From positions 1-8,644 of the forward strand of contig JACCSL010000006.1 in assembly GCA_013812995.1 (NCBI GenBank): a stretch of DNA of 8,644 bases, given 5' to 3'. Under the pieces are notes generated by a model. The model worked only from the letters and a program-made list of their open reading frames with translations. It was not told the origin of the DNA and did not search any database. Source of the DNA: Ardenticatenales bacterium. GTDB taxonomy: Bacteria; Chloroflexota; Anaerolineae; Ardenticatenales; Ardenticatenaceae. Both the position numbers and the translations under genes were made by a program. Positions within the stretch are counted from its first letter, which is position 1. The number at the start of each line of letters is the position of its first letter. Below, in pieces: positions 1-6,511 of the stretch.

Positions 1-2082
1 CTGCTCGACCACCGGGCCAGGGAGCGGTTTGTCATGCGTAGCTTGCCACTCCGCCAGCTTTCCATCCATAAGTTGCACCGCTTCCTGCGGTGTGAGGGAT
101 GCGAGCGGAATCTCGCTCGCATAGGGCAGACTGAGCGCCTGGGGCGCGGGGCGGGCGAGGGCCTCCGGTGGGCGACAGGCCAGCACAAGGAGCACACGCG
201 CCTGCCGGATGGCCCGCGCGATGTTATCCAGTAAATCCTGCGAGAGAGGGTCCAACCAGTGGGCATCTTCCAGCACCAGAAGGAGAGGGGAGGTGGCCGC
301 GCGCGCCTTCAGCACATCGACCAGGAGCGCCTCCCGGAACTGCTTGCGCTGCGCGGCGCTCAGAGTGCGGGTGAAGGGCGTATCAGGCAGCGGGAGGTTG
401 AGCACGCTCCCGATGAGCGGCAGGCGCGGTAGGAGGGCGGGATTCAGGCGCGCGAGTTGTCGCTCTACCATCTTCTGTTGGATTTTCAGGGAACTATTCT
501 CGTCCAGGGCAAAAAAGGCGCGCCAGATGGATTGCCAGACGAGGTAAGGCGTGTTGATGCCAAAGGACTGACACTCACCGCCATAGCCCTGGAGACCAGC
601 GCGCGTGGCGTGGCGGATGACCTCGGCCACCAGACGGCTCTTGCCCATCCCTGCCTCGGCGGTGATGTTCACCAACTGCCCGTGACCTGCCAGCACCTGA
701 GCGATTTTTTCTTCGACCATCGCGAGCTCCGCCTTCCGCCCGACCAGCGGCAGGGTGTACCGGGGCTCTTGCAGGTGGATGGTCGTGCTGCGGTCCGTGC
801 CAACGAGCGCGAAGATAGGAATAGGCTCGCGCTTGCCCTTGACGCGGATTTCCTCCAGCGGCTGCCACGTGAAGAGGGACGGAGTGGCTCTCTGCACTCG
901 CCCACTCGCGATAATCTGGCCTGGGCGCGCGTGTTGCATGAGGCGGGCCGCGAGATTGACCTCATCGCCCAGGGACCCGTAGGTGCGGCGTGTGCTGCCA
1001 CCGTAGGCGCCGGTGCGCATCGTGCCGCGCGTGAGACCCATCTGCACATGGGTCATAAACGGCAACCCCTCGCATAGGCTGCGCAACTGGAGCGCGGTGA
1101 GTGCGGCGCGGCGCGCGTCGTCCTCGTGAGCGATGGGTGCCCCAAAAGCAGCATAGAGATAGCTGCCCTTCTCGGCGATGGTGAGTTGGAGCAGGGTGCC
1201 CTCGTACGGGATGAGGAGCGCCTGCACCTGGCGGACGAATCCGTCCAGCTTCTGCCCGGCCTCGGGATCAGCATCGTAGTCAATGCCGCCAAAGCGCAGA
1301 AAGAGGGCGACAGCGGGGCGCAATTCTGTGAGGAACTCGCCCTGCCCAGCCTGAAGGCGCTCATAGACGGTGGGCAGGAGCCAGGGACGTAGCGCCTCCG
1401 GGTGTAAACTGCCTGAGGCCAGGGGAGGCCACGGGTGAGGCGCAACGCTCTCGCGCAGCCCTGCGACCACGGCAAAGCGCGCGCCCTGCTCATCGCTGCG
1501 CCAGCGTGGGATGTCCAGAAGCGCGCCCAGTCTGTCGGCAGTGACCTCGTCCAGGACGACCTCGCCTTTCTGGGCCACCTGTTCGGCGGCGGCCATCCGG
1601 GTAAGCGTGGCCCCGGCCAGCACATCCATGAGCTGCACCTGCGGGTCGCCCACCAGCAAGCGCTGCACCACGCCCGAGGCAGCGGCCACCTTCATCGCCA
1701 TCGCGGCGGTGCTACCAGAGGGGAGTTCCACCGTCGCAAAGGCTCGCATGGCCTCCTGCATGGCGAGGCCGCAGGCGGTCGCGCGTCGGCCAGTGTCCTG
1801 GTCGAACCAGCAGGTGATCGCGTCCCCCGCAAAGTCAATGACACTGCCCCCGTAACGATCTACCTCCCGAATCAGGGCGTCGTAAATGAGGTTCAACTGG
1901 CGCGGCAGTTCCTCCGCGCCCCGGCGCGGCCCCAGCTCGCGCGTAAGCGTTTCCGTGAGCGGCGTGAAGCCAGCGATGTCCGCAAACAGTACGGCCCCCT
2001 GAGTACGCGCCGGGAGCGGTATCCCCGTTGCCAGGGCATGACGACGGTCCATCGGGAGGTAGATAGCGAGTGCTTGGTCCAT
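1..2082 (-). CDS. sAC-like adenylate/guanylate cyclase with ATPase domain (3'-truncated by window edge)
   Basis: This frame is open for all 694 codons from the ATG at 2082 to the window edge, so the protein continues outside. It probably makes a cyclic nucleotide (cAMP or cGMP) in the cytoplasm; there is no signal peptide or membrane segment. Domains are cyclase 1 (about 30-205, with FADIAGFT and DFAGDA giving metal-type D35 and D87), cyclase 2 (about 255-430, with EKG giving K305, and GDEVNLAAR giving N376/R380), then a P-loop ATPase (GRKAEL near 448, Walker A AEAGMGKS 475-482, Walker B LLLVLEDAHW around 606). The first Walker A residue is Ala, not Gly, which the P-loop pattern tolerates. 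It aligns without gaps to the neighbouring copy at about 68% identity over residues 1-580 (hand count), so it is a tandem paralogue. The start is supported because both copies begin MDQAL..YLPMDRRHAL. It lies 55 bp after the upstream gene with no terminator between them, so co-transcription is likely. TPRs are expected beyond the edge but not seen. Confidence 0.9.
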   Translation of the reverse strand, partial: MDQALAIYLPMDRRHALATGIPLPARTQGAVLFADIAGFTPLTETLTRELGPRRGAEELPRQLNLIYDALIREVDRYGGSVIDFAGDAITCWFDQDTGRRATACGLAMQEAMRAFATVELPSGSTAAMAMKVAAASGVVQRLLVGDPQVQLMDVLAGATLTRMAAAEQVAQKGEVVLDEVTADRLGALLDIPRWRSDEQGARFAVVAGLRESVAPHPWPPLASGSLHPEALRPWLLPTVYERLQAGQGEFLTELRPAVALFLRFGGIDYDADPEAGQKLDGFVRQVQALLIPYEGTLLQLTIAEKGSYLYAAFGAPIAHEDDARRAALTALQLRSLCEGLPFMTHVQMGLTRGTMRTGAYGGSTRRTYGSLGDEVNLAARLMQHARPGQIIASGRVQRATPSLFTWQPLEEIRVKGKREPIPIFALVGTDRSTTIHLQEPRYTLPLVGRKAELAMVEEKIAQVLAGHGQLVNITAEAGMGKSRLVAEVIRHATRAGLQGYGGECQSFGINTPYLVWQSIWRAFFALDENSSLKIQQKMVERQLARLNPALLPRLPLIGSVLNLPLPDTPFTRTLSAAQRKQFREALLVDVLKARAATSPLLLVLEDAHWLDPLSQDLLDNIARAIRQARVLLVLACRPPEALARPAPQALSLPYASEIPLASLTPQEAVQLMDGKLAEWQATHDKPLPGPVVEQ

Positions 2083-2137
2083 AGGTGAGCCTGTGCTTTC
2101 GTGGGTCTTCCTTTTCAAGGGACATCTCTAGGTTGAT
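2083..2137 (-). other. Short spacer between the two cyclase genes
   Basis: These 55 bp hold no terminator-like hairpin with a T-run and no convincing promoter. A purine-rich AAGGAAG lies too far (over 20 nt) upstream of the ATG at 2082 to be its main ribosome site. The nearer CAGG, 7 nt before the ATG, is the likelier Shine-Dalgarno remnant. The spacer supports read-through from the upstream cyclase gene. Confidence 0.6.
2090..2102 (-). repeat. Duplicated 5' leader motif, downstream cyclase copy
   Basis: Read on the minus strand this is ACGAAAGCACAGG, ending 7 nt before the ATG at 2082. The complete cyclase gene has ACGAAAGCGCAGG at the same place, differing at 1 of 13 bases. Shared leader sequence shows that the duplication unit extended upstream of the coding region, or that the leader (probably including the CAGG ribosome site) is functionally retained. 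Confidence 0.7.
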
Positions 2138-5100
2138 TCAGTCGCCGGGCTTGCTCAGGGCCAGAGCCAGCCGGACTGCCTCAGCCAGACTCACTGCCTG
2201 GCCTCTGGCCCAGGCAGTGGCAAAAGCGGGCTCGCTCAGGTCGGCGCGGGTCGCCGCAAGGAGTGCATCATAGAATCTATGAAAGAACGGTTCGAGGGTG
2301 AGAGCCATTGTCTGTTGCTGCGCATCCGCGGCGGCAAGCATCTGCGTGGCCTGCTCTACTTGTTCCAGCGAGCCCCCACGGCTACGTAGCGCGGCCAGCC
2401 CGACCAGGCAATACACCATCTCCTCGTTTGCGCCCATCCGATAGGCCAGGATTAAACTTTCTCGATAATGTCGCTGGGCATCGCTGATATTGTTTTGTAG
2501 ATAGGTTGTTGTTCCCAGCCAGCACAGCGCGGTGGCAATCCAGCCATGCCCGCCGATTTTCCGGAACAGGTCAAGCCCTTCCTCGATCAGCGCGTGGGCA
2601 TCTGTCAGGTCACCCATGCGGAGGGCCATCAGCCCCATAAGAGCCAATACCCAGCCGCTTCCCTCCTGATCGCTGATTGCCCGACACAGCGCCAGGCTCT
2701 CTTCAAGCCAGACCAGTGCCTCCGTGTACTGACCCTGAGAGACTGCCATGTGCCCCATGTTGTTCAGGCACGCCGACATTCCCCGCTTGTCATCCAGCAC
2801 GCGTCCCAGCGCCAGACTTTGCTCATATAGTATCTGCGCCTGCGCCGTGTTTCCCTGGCTGGCGGCACAAATCCCTACCGCATTCAGAGTGTCCACAAGG
2901 CCATCCAGGTCGCCCCGGCGCTCGCAGTCTACCCGACTCTGCTCCAGATAGGCACTTGCCTGCGCATAATCTGCCTGTACCAGGGCGACTCGTCCCAACG
3001 CGGTCCGGGCCAGGCTGGCTTGGCCTTGCTCGCCCAATGCCTCCCACTGTGCCAGGGCCTGTGTGAGCCATCGTTTTGCCTGGTCGTACTGTCCCCACTG
3101 TCGATACAGTTTTCCCAGGGCCAGCGCGCATTGCGCCTGCCCTACTGTCTGGCTCGTGGCAGTTGCCAGACTCAGGGCCGCCTGATAGTGCGCCTGCGAC
3201 ATTTCCCACCGACCGACGCACTCCAGCACCGCGCCTAGCCGGAGGCGAATCTCTATCTGCTCTGCTGGGTCGTGAAGCAACGGTAGGAGATCTTCATAGT
3301 ATGCCTGCGCCGCCCCGTTGGCGTAGCTGGCCTGGGCGGCATCCCCAGCCAGACGGAGGTAGTGACATTTCTTCTTCAGATTCTCACTATGGTTGTAGTG
3401 ATAGGCTACGAAATCCAGATAGCCCTCGATCGTTGTGGGGTCCTGCTGCTCCAGGTACGCGGCCAATTGTTCGTGCAGGAGGGTGCGCATGGCGTAGGGT
3501 AGGCTCTCATAGGCCACCTCACGCGTGACGATATGCTTGAAGAGATAGGTAATCTCCGGCTCCGCCTGCTCCAGCGGCGTCAGATCGAGCCGAGAGAGCA
3601 GGTCCAGGGTGGCTCGCACCGTCGCTGCGTCTCCCAATGGGGGGTAATAGCCTACCAGCCAGGACAATCGGAAAATCCGTCCGATGATGCTCGCAACTTT
3701 CACTGTCACCTTTTGCGGCTCGGTCAGGCGGTCGATGCGGCTTAGAATCAGGCGATGCAGACTGGCGGGTAGCTCTATCCCCGCCACCTCCTCCATCTCA
3801 TACAGATCAAGCCCTTGATCGTGCAGATAGTTTAACAGCTCCTCCAGATAGAAGGGGTTGCCCTGAGCCCGCGCCGCCAGCTTGCGGAGTAACAGGTCGG
3901 GGAGTTGCCGCGTTTCGTGCGGATGCAGATAGGCTAGCCGACTGGCAATCAGAGTCGTGACATCCGGCTCATGCAGTTCGGTCAGCGGAAGCTGCGTAAA
4001 ATATGGTAGGGTCGCCACGCGCGGAACGGCCACCCCTTCCTGGTCTGGAGGGCGGTAGGCGAGCAGTACCAGGACCGGCTCCTGCCAGATGGCGTGGCCG
4101 ATGGCATCCAGGAGGCTCTGCGAGGCCACATCTATCCAGTGGCAATCTTCCAACACCAGGAGTACTGCCCCCTGCTTCGCGTGCAACTTGCGCGCACGCG
4201 CCTTGAGCAGATCAACCAGCAGGGCCTCGCGCGAGACGTTGCGCAGCTCGGGGTTGAACGAGCGGGTTAGATCATTATCGGGGAGCGGCAGCCCCAGCAC
4301 TGGCTCCAGGAGCGGCAGGCGGGGCAGAAGCAGGGGGTCCAATTCCCGTACCATCTGAACCATCTGCACCATCTGCTGCGCTGGCGCATCGGTTGCCCCC
4401 AGAGCGAAGAAGGCACGCCAGAGGGGTTGCCACACCAGATAGGGTGAATTGGTGCCATAGGACTGACACTCGCCCCCATAACTGGTGAAACCTTGTACCT
4501 GCGCGACCCTGATGGCCTCCGCCACCAGGCGACTCTTGCCCATCCCCGCTTCTCCCGTGATGGCTACGATTTGCCCCTGACTGTGGCGGGCAAGCGATAG
4601 TTTTTCCGCTAGGAGCGCCAACTCTGCCTGCCGCCCAATCATCGGCAGGGGATAGGCGGGTTCTGCCAGATGGATCGAGTGCGCCTGTGCTTCACCGAGG
4701 AGCGTGAAAACCGGAATCGGATCGGCTTTCCCCTTGAGTCGAATCTCTGCCAGGCCCTGCCAGGCAAAAAGGCTCTCCGTGGCACGCTGCACGCGGCGGC
4801 TAACGATGATCTGCCCTGGCTGTGCCACCTGCATCAGGCGCGCGGCCAGGTTGACCTCATCGCCCAGCGACCCGTAGGTGCGGCGGGTGGAGCCGCCATA
4901 GGCCCCCGTGCGCATGGTGCCACGGCTAATGCCGATCTGGGTTCCGGTAATAAAGGATAACTCCTCGGGCGGGCTACGCAGGGCAAGGGCCGCAAGAACG
5001 GCGCGCCGGTCATCATCCTCGTGGGCAAAGGGCACTCCAAAGGCCAGGTACAGATAACTTCCCTTGTCGCCTATGGTCAGGCTGAGCAGCGTGCCCTCGT

Positions 5101-5977
5101 ACCGCATGAGCAGATGCTGCACCCAACGAATATAGCTATCCAGCTTCTGACCCGCCTCAGGGTCCGTATCGTAGTCGATGCCGCCGAAGCGCAGGAAGAG
5201 GGCGATGGCGGGGCGCAACTCGGTAAGGAACTCGCCCTGCCCATTCTGAAGGCGCTCATAGACGGTGGGGAGAAGCCAGGGGCGTAGGGTTTCCGGGAGC
5301 AGGCTACCCGACGGTAGTGGAGGCCACGGCTGAGGCGTAACCTGCCGGTTCAGGCCCACCACTACCGCAAAGTGTGCACCATGCTCATCCGTGCGCCATG
5401 CGTGGATCTTGAGCCCGTCACCCAGCGCGTGGGCGGTGGCCTCGTCCAGAACGATCTCGCTCTTGCGGGCCATCTGTTCTGCCGCTGCCATGCGGGTCAG
5501 GGTGGCTCCTGCCAGCGTATCGAGGCGTTGCACCTGAGGGTCGCCCACGAGGAAGCGCCGCACAGGCCCGCTGGCGATGGCGACTTTCATGGCAAGGGTC
5601 GCGGTATCGCCGGAGGGCAAGGGGAGATTGCCACAGAGTTGCATAGCCGTTTGCAGAGCGAAACCACAAGCCGTCGCGCGCAGAGCAGCATCATGATTGA
5701 ACCAGCAGGTAATCGCATCCCCCGCGAAGTCGAGGACACTGCCCCCATAGCGATCTACCTCATGTATCAGCGCGTCGTACACCAGGTTCAACTGGCGCGC
5801 CAATTCCTCTGCTCCCCGTCTAGGTCCCAGCGCCTGGGTCAGGTGCTCGGCAAGCAGGGTGAAGCCGGAGATATCGGCGAAGAGGGCCGCCCCGTGCGTA
5901 TGCTCCGGGAGCGGGGTGACGGTTGCCAGAGCGTGGCGGCGGTCCATGGGGAGGTAGACGACGAGCGCCTGATCCAT
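2138..5977 (-). CDS. sAC-like adenylate/guanylate cyclase–ATPase–TPR protein, 1279 aa
   Basis: A complete cytoplasmic signalling protein, predicted to convert ATP or GTP to the cyclic nucleotide. Cyclase 1 (about 30-205) has FADISGFT (D35) and DFAGDA (D87), the metal-binding Asp pair. Cyclase 2 (about 255-430) has GDKG (K305) and GDEVNLAAR (N376, R380), the adenine and transition-state positions, but R263 and K305 where metal Asp would be. The two domains should therefore form one composite site, as in mammalian sAC. A linker at 211-255 joins them. The AAA/STAND-type ATPase spans about 446-720: Walker A GEAGMGKS 475-482, Walker B VLLVLEDCHW 605-614. A helical region follows, then about six 40-residue TPR repeats at 945-1185, each with a conserved G near a turn and paired hydrophobics; these usually bind partner proteins. 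The start agrees with the paralogue's N-terminus; CAGG lies 6 nt before it. It is first in a probable two-gene operon. ATP versus GTP preference is unresolved because the second purine-contact position (369) is Gly. Confidence 0.93.
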   Translation of the reverse strand: MDQALVVYLPMDRRHALATVTPLPEHTHGAALFADISGFTLLAEHLTQALGPRRGAEELARQLNLVYDALIHEVDRYGGSVLDFAGDAITCWFNHDAALRATACGFALQTAMQLCGNLPLPSGDTATLAMKVAIASGPVRRFLVGDPQVQRLDTLAGATLTRMAAAEQMARKSEIVLDEATAHALGDGLKIHAWRTDEHGAHFAVVVGLNRQVTPQPWPPLPSGSLLPETLRPWLLPTVYERLQNGQGEFLTELRPAIALFLRFGGIDYDTDPEAGQKLDSYIRWVQHLLMRYEGTLLSLTIGDKGSYLYLAFGVPFAHEDDDRRAVLAALALRSPPEELSFITGTQIGISRGTMRTGAYGGSTRRTYGSLGDEVNLAARLMQVAQPGQIIVSRRVQRATESLFAWQGLAEIRLKGKADPIPVFTLLGEAQAHSIHLAEPAYPLPMIGRQAELALLAEKLSLARHSQGQIVAITGEAGMGKSRLVAEAIRVAQVQGFTSYGGECQSYGTNSPYLVWQPLWRAFFALGATDAPAQQMVQMVQMVRELDPLLLPRLPLLEPVLGLPLPDNDLTRSFNPELRNVSREALLVDLLKARARKLHAKQGAVLLVLEDCHWIDVASQSLLDAIGHAIWQEPVLVLLAYRPPDQEGVAVPRVATLPYFTQLPLTELHEPDVTTLIASRLAYLHPHETRQLPDLLLRKLAARAQGNPFYLEELLNYLHDQGLDLYEMEEVAGIELPASLHRLILSRIDRLTEPQKVTVKVASIIGRIFRLSWLVGYYPPLGDAATVRATLDLLSRLDLTPLEQAEPEITYLFKHIVTREVAYESLPYAMRTLLHEQLAAYLEQQDPTTIEGYLDFVAYHYNHSENLKKKCHYLRLAGDAAQASYANGAAQAYYEDLLPLLHDPAEQIEIRLRLGAVLECVGRWEMSQAHYQAALSLATATSQTVGQAQCALALGKLYRQWGQYDQAKRWLTQALAQWEALGEQGQASLARTALGRVALVQADYAQASAYLEQSRVDCERRGDLDGLVDTLNAVGICAASQGNTAQAQILYEQSLALGRVLDDKRGMSACLNNMGHMAVSQGQYTEALVWLEESLALCRAISDQEGSGWVLALMGLMALRMGDLTDAHALIEEGLDLFRKIGGHGWIATALCWLGTTTYLQNNISDAQRHYRESLILAYRMGANEEMVYCLVGLAALRSRGGSLEQVEQATQMLAAADAQQQTMALTLEPFFHRFYDALLAATRADLSEPAFATAWARGQAVSLAEAVRLALALSKPGD
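4349..4375 (-). repeat. Three 9-bp tandem repeats encoding QMV-QMV-QMV
   Basis: On the plus strand the unit is ACCATCTG(A/C), repeated three times in a row. It encodes residues 535-543 of the complete cyclase, in the ATPase domain between Walker A and Walker B. The paralogue has an equally long but unrelated stretch there (QQKMVERQL), so this looks like local sequence slippage that kept the frame and the overall length. Confidence 0.75.
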
Positions 5978-5983
5978 CGCTGA

Positions 5984-5996
5984 CCTGCGCTTTCGT
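5984..5996 (-). repeat. Duplicated 5' leader motif with probable ribosome site, complete cyclase copy
   Basis: On the minus strand this is ACGAAAGCGCAGG, followed by 6 nt and the ATG at 5977. It matches the leader of the downstream paralogue at 12 of 13 bases. The terminal AGG is the only Shine-Dalgarno-like run at a suitable distance, and its conservation in both copies supports these start codons. Confidence 0.7.
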
Positions 5997-6001
5997 AGAG
6001 C

Positions 6002-6041
6002 GGGGATGGGTACCTGGGGGATTATAGAAGGGGCAGGGGGG
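6002..6041 (+). other. G-run cluster, potential G-quadruplex across the cyclase promoter
   Basis: Five runs of at least three G lie within 40 nt on the plus strand: 6002-6005, 6008-6010, 6016-6020, 6030-6033 and 6036-6041. One intervening loop is 9 nt and carries the complement of the TATAAT box; the others are 2-5 nt. This is the template strand for the minus-strand cyclase operon. The runs are seen directly; folding is inferred. Confidence 0.4.
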
Positions 6042-6049
6042 AATGTCTA
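6021..6049 (-). promoter_or_regulatory. Sigma-70-type promoter of the cyclase operon
   Basis: Read on the minus strand, the -35 is TAGACA (6049-6044, 5 of 6 consensus), the spacer is exactly 17 bp and the -10 is TATAAT (6026-6021, 6 of 6). Transcription would begin near 6014, leaving a leader of about 37 nt before the ATG at 5977. CTGGGGG (6014-6020) and CCCCCAG (6053-6059), inverted copies of one another, bracket the core promoter closely, so they are candidate operator half-sites. The -35 also lies within the small TGTCT/AGACA inverted repeat. Confidence 0.75.
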
Positions 6050-6062
6050 CCGCCCCCAGACA
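6044..6062. repeat. Inverted repeat 1 with C-rich centre
   Basis: TGTCT (6044-6048) pairs with AGACA (6058-6062) around the 9-nt centre ACCGCCCCC. The stem is only 5 bp, so alone it could be chance, but it is the first of three successive inverted repeats with a C-run ending in CAG near the centre. It overlaps the -35 of the cyclase promoter and may be an operator. Confidence 0.4.
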
Positions 6063-6068
6063 CACAAA

Positions 6069-6105
6069 GGGGACTGTATCCTCCCCCCCAGGCGATACAG
6101 TCCCC
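6069..6105. repeat. Perfect 12-bp inverted repeat with C-rich 13-nt centre
   Basis: GGGGACTGTATC (6069-6080) pairs perfectly with GATACAGTCCCC (6094-6105) around a 13-nt centre containing CTCCCCCCCAGG. It lies about 20 bp upstream of the -35 of the cyclase promoter. On the minus strand the hairpin is followed by TTTGTGTGT, so it could be a weak terminator for minus-strand transcripts arriving from upstream. As plus-strand RNA it would display a C-rich loop complementary to Shine-Dalgarno-like sequence. As DNA it could be a regulator site. The sequence alone does not decide. Confidence 0.7.
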
Positions 6106-6112
6106 GCTCGGT

Positions 6113-6139
6113 GATGCAGCTCCCCCCCAGGATTGCATC
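6113..6139. repeat. Inverted repeat 3 with the same C-rich 12-mer in its centre
   Basis: GATGCA (6113-6118) pairs with TGCATC (6134-6139). The centre holds CTCCCCCCCAGG, identical to the 12-mer in the centre of the preceding inverted repeat at 6081-6092, although the stem sequences differ. Pairing could extend by two or three further bases after one mismatch. Different stems with an identical loop suggest that the hairpin form itself is kept. Confidence 0.55.
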
Positions 6140-6153
6140 CCCACAAATTGTCT

Positions 6154-6184
6154 GTTCCACCGCACTCAAAGGAGTGTCTGGAAC
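6154..6184. repeat. Two-part stem-loop in the intergenic region
   Basis: GTTCCA (6154-6159) pairs with TGGAAC (6179-6184), and inside it CACTC (6163-6167) pairs with GAGTG (6172-6176) around AAAG, giving an 11-bp interrupted stem. No T-run follows on either strand, so it is not a classical intrinsic terminator. It may be the last element of the hairpin series at 6044-6139 or an independent RNA or operator structure. Confidence 0.5.
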
Positions 6185-6425
6185 TCGAAATATTTAAGCA
6201 AGAAGTGTGCCAGCAACGCGGTATCCCGTGGCATAATCGATGATACAGGTGCCCAATCAAGATGAGCCCCTGCCAGACATGGGCAGACAGGGGCTGGCTA
6301 TAACGAGGCAGACCGTAGAGGCTTACCAGGCGCAGAAACAAGAAGCGGAAGAAGACAAGACTCCCTATTCAAAGAAGGGCCACACGATTGACAAAGCCAT
6401 CGCCCTGTGCAGAGTAGCGCTGCCC
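6185..6425. other. Intergenic stretch without a supported gene
   Basis: Reading frames here (for example plus 6240 onward) lack a ribosome site, resemble nothing known to me, and run into the start of the exported-protein gene in another frame, so none is called. The one clear structure is an inverted repeat, AGCCCCTG (6265-6272) with CAGGGGCT (6288-6295). A weak plus-strand promoter-like pair, CAGACA (6274-6279) and TATAAC (6298-6303) with 18 bp between, overlaps that repeat. A TTGACA at 6388-6393 has no acceptable -10 at the right distance. Confidence 0.5.
6265..6295. repeat. 8-bp inverted repeat overlapping a weak promoter-like pair
   Basis: AGCCCCTG and CAGGGGCT flank a 15-nt centre in which TGCC and GGCA could pair as an alternative. 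On the minus strand the hairpin is followed by CATCTTGATTGG, too poor in T for a confident terminator. Its overlap with CAGACA/TATAAC suggests a possible operator or a structured 5' leader element for the downstream plus-strand gene. Confidence 0.4.
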
Positions 6426-6455
6426 TTGACACTGGAACCACCCATCGTTTACCCT
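6426..6455 (+). promoter_or_regulatory. Candidate promoter for the exported septum-formation-like protein
   Basis: TTGACA (6426-6431) is a perfect -35. After an 18-bp spacer comes TACCCT (6450-6455), which keeps the three most conserved -10 positions (T1, A2, T6). Transcription would start near 6462, about 58 nt before the ATG at 6520. The -10 is imperfect, so confidence is moderate. Confidence 0.45.
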
Positions 6456-6505
6456 ACTGCTGCTGTTGGCCTTCGTCGTCTGGGCCTACCCACTCATTTT
6501 AGAAG

Positions 6506-6511
6506 AAGGAG
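6506..6511 (+). promoter_or_regulatory. Strong ribosome binding site fixing the start at 6520
   Basis: AAGGAG lies 8 nt before the ATG at 6520. This spacing favours the 6520 start over the in-frame ATG at 6466, which lacks such a site and would place an extra hydrophobic stretch ahead of the signal peptide. Confidence 0.85.

Noticed and set aside
457..2088. Long plus-strand open frames (457-1077 and 1435-2088) opposite the left cyclase gene
   Set aside because: They lie antisense to a clearly conserved coding region in GC-rich DNA, lack ribosome sites and resemble no family. The matching frame at 5372-5983 exists only because the sense proteins are paralogous.
3076..3528. Plus-strand frame of 150 aa opposite the TPR region
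   Set aside because: Pro/Arg/Ser-rich shadow of the sense gene with no start signals and no recognisable domain.
6044..6139. The repeated C-rich hairpins as a CRISPR array
   Set aside because: The repeats are too short and too few, the shared part is only a C-rich 12-mer in two hairpins, and there are no spacers of regular length or cas genes.
5820..6341. Minus-strand frame of 173 aa crossing the cyclase promoter
   Set aside because: It runs through the hairpin region and into the cyclase coding region in a different frame, with no domain similarity and no ribosome site.
6388..6416. TTGACA at 6388 as a promoter
   Set aside because: No sequence resembling TATAAT occurs 16-19 bp downstream; the TTGACA at 6426 has a better partner.
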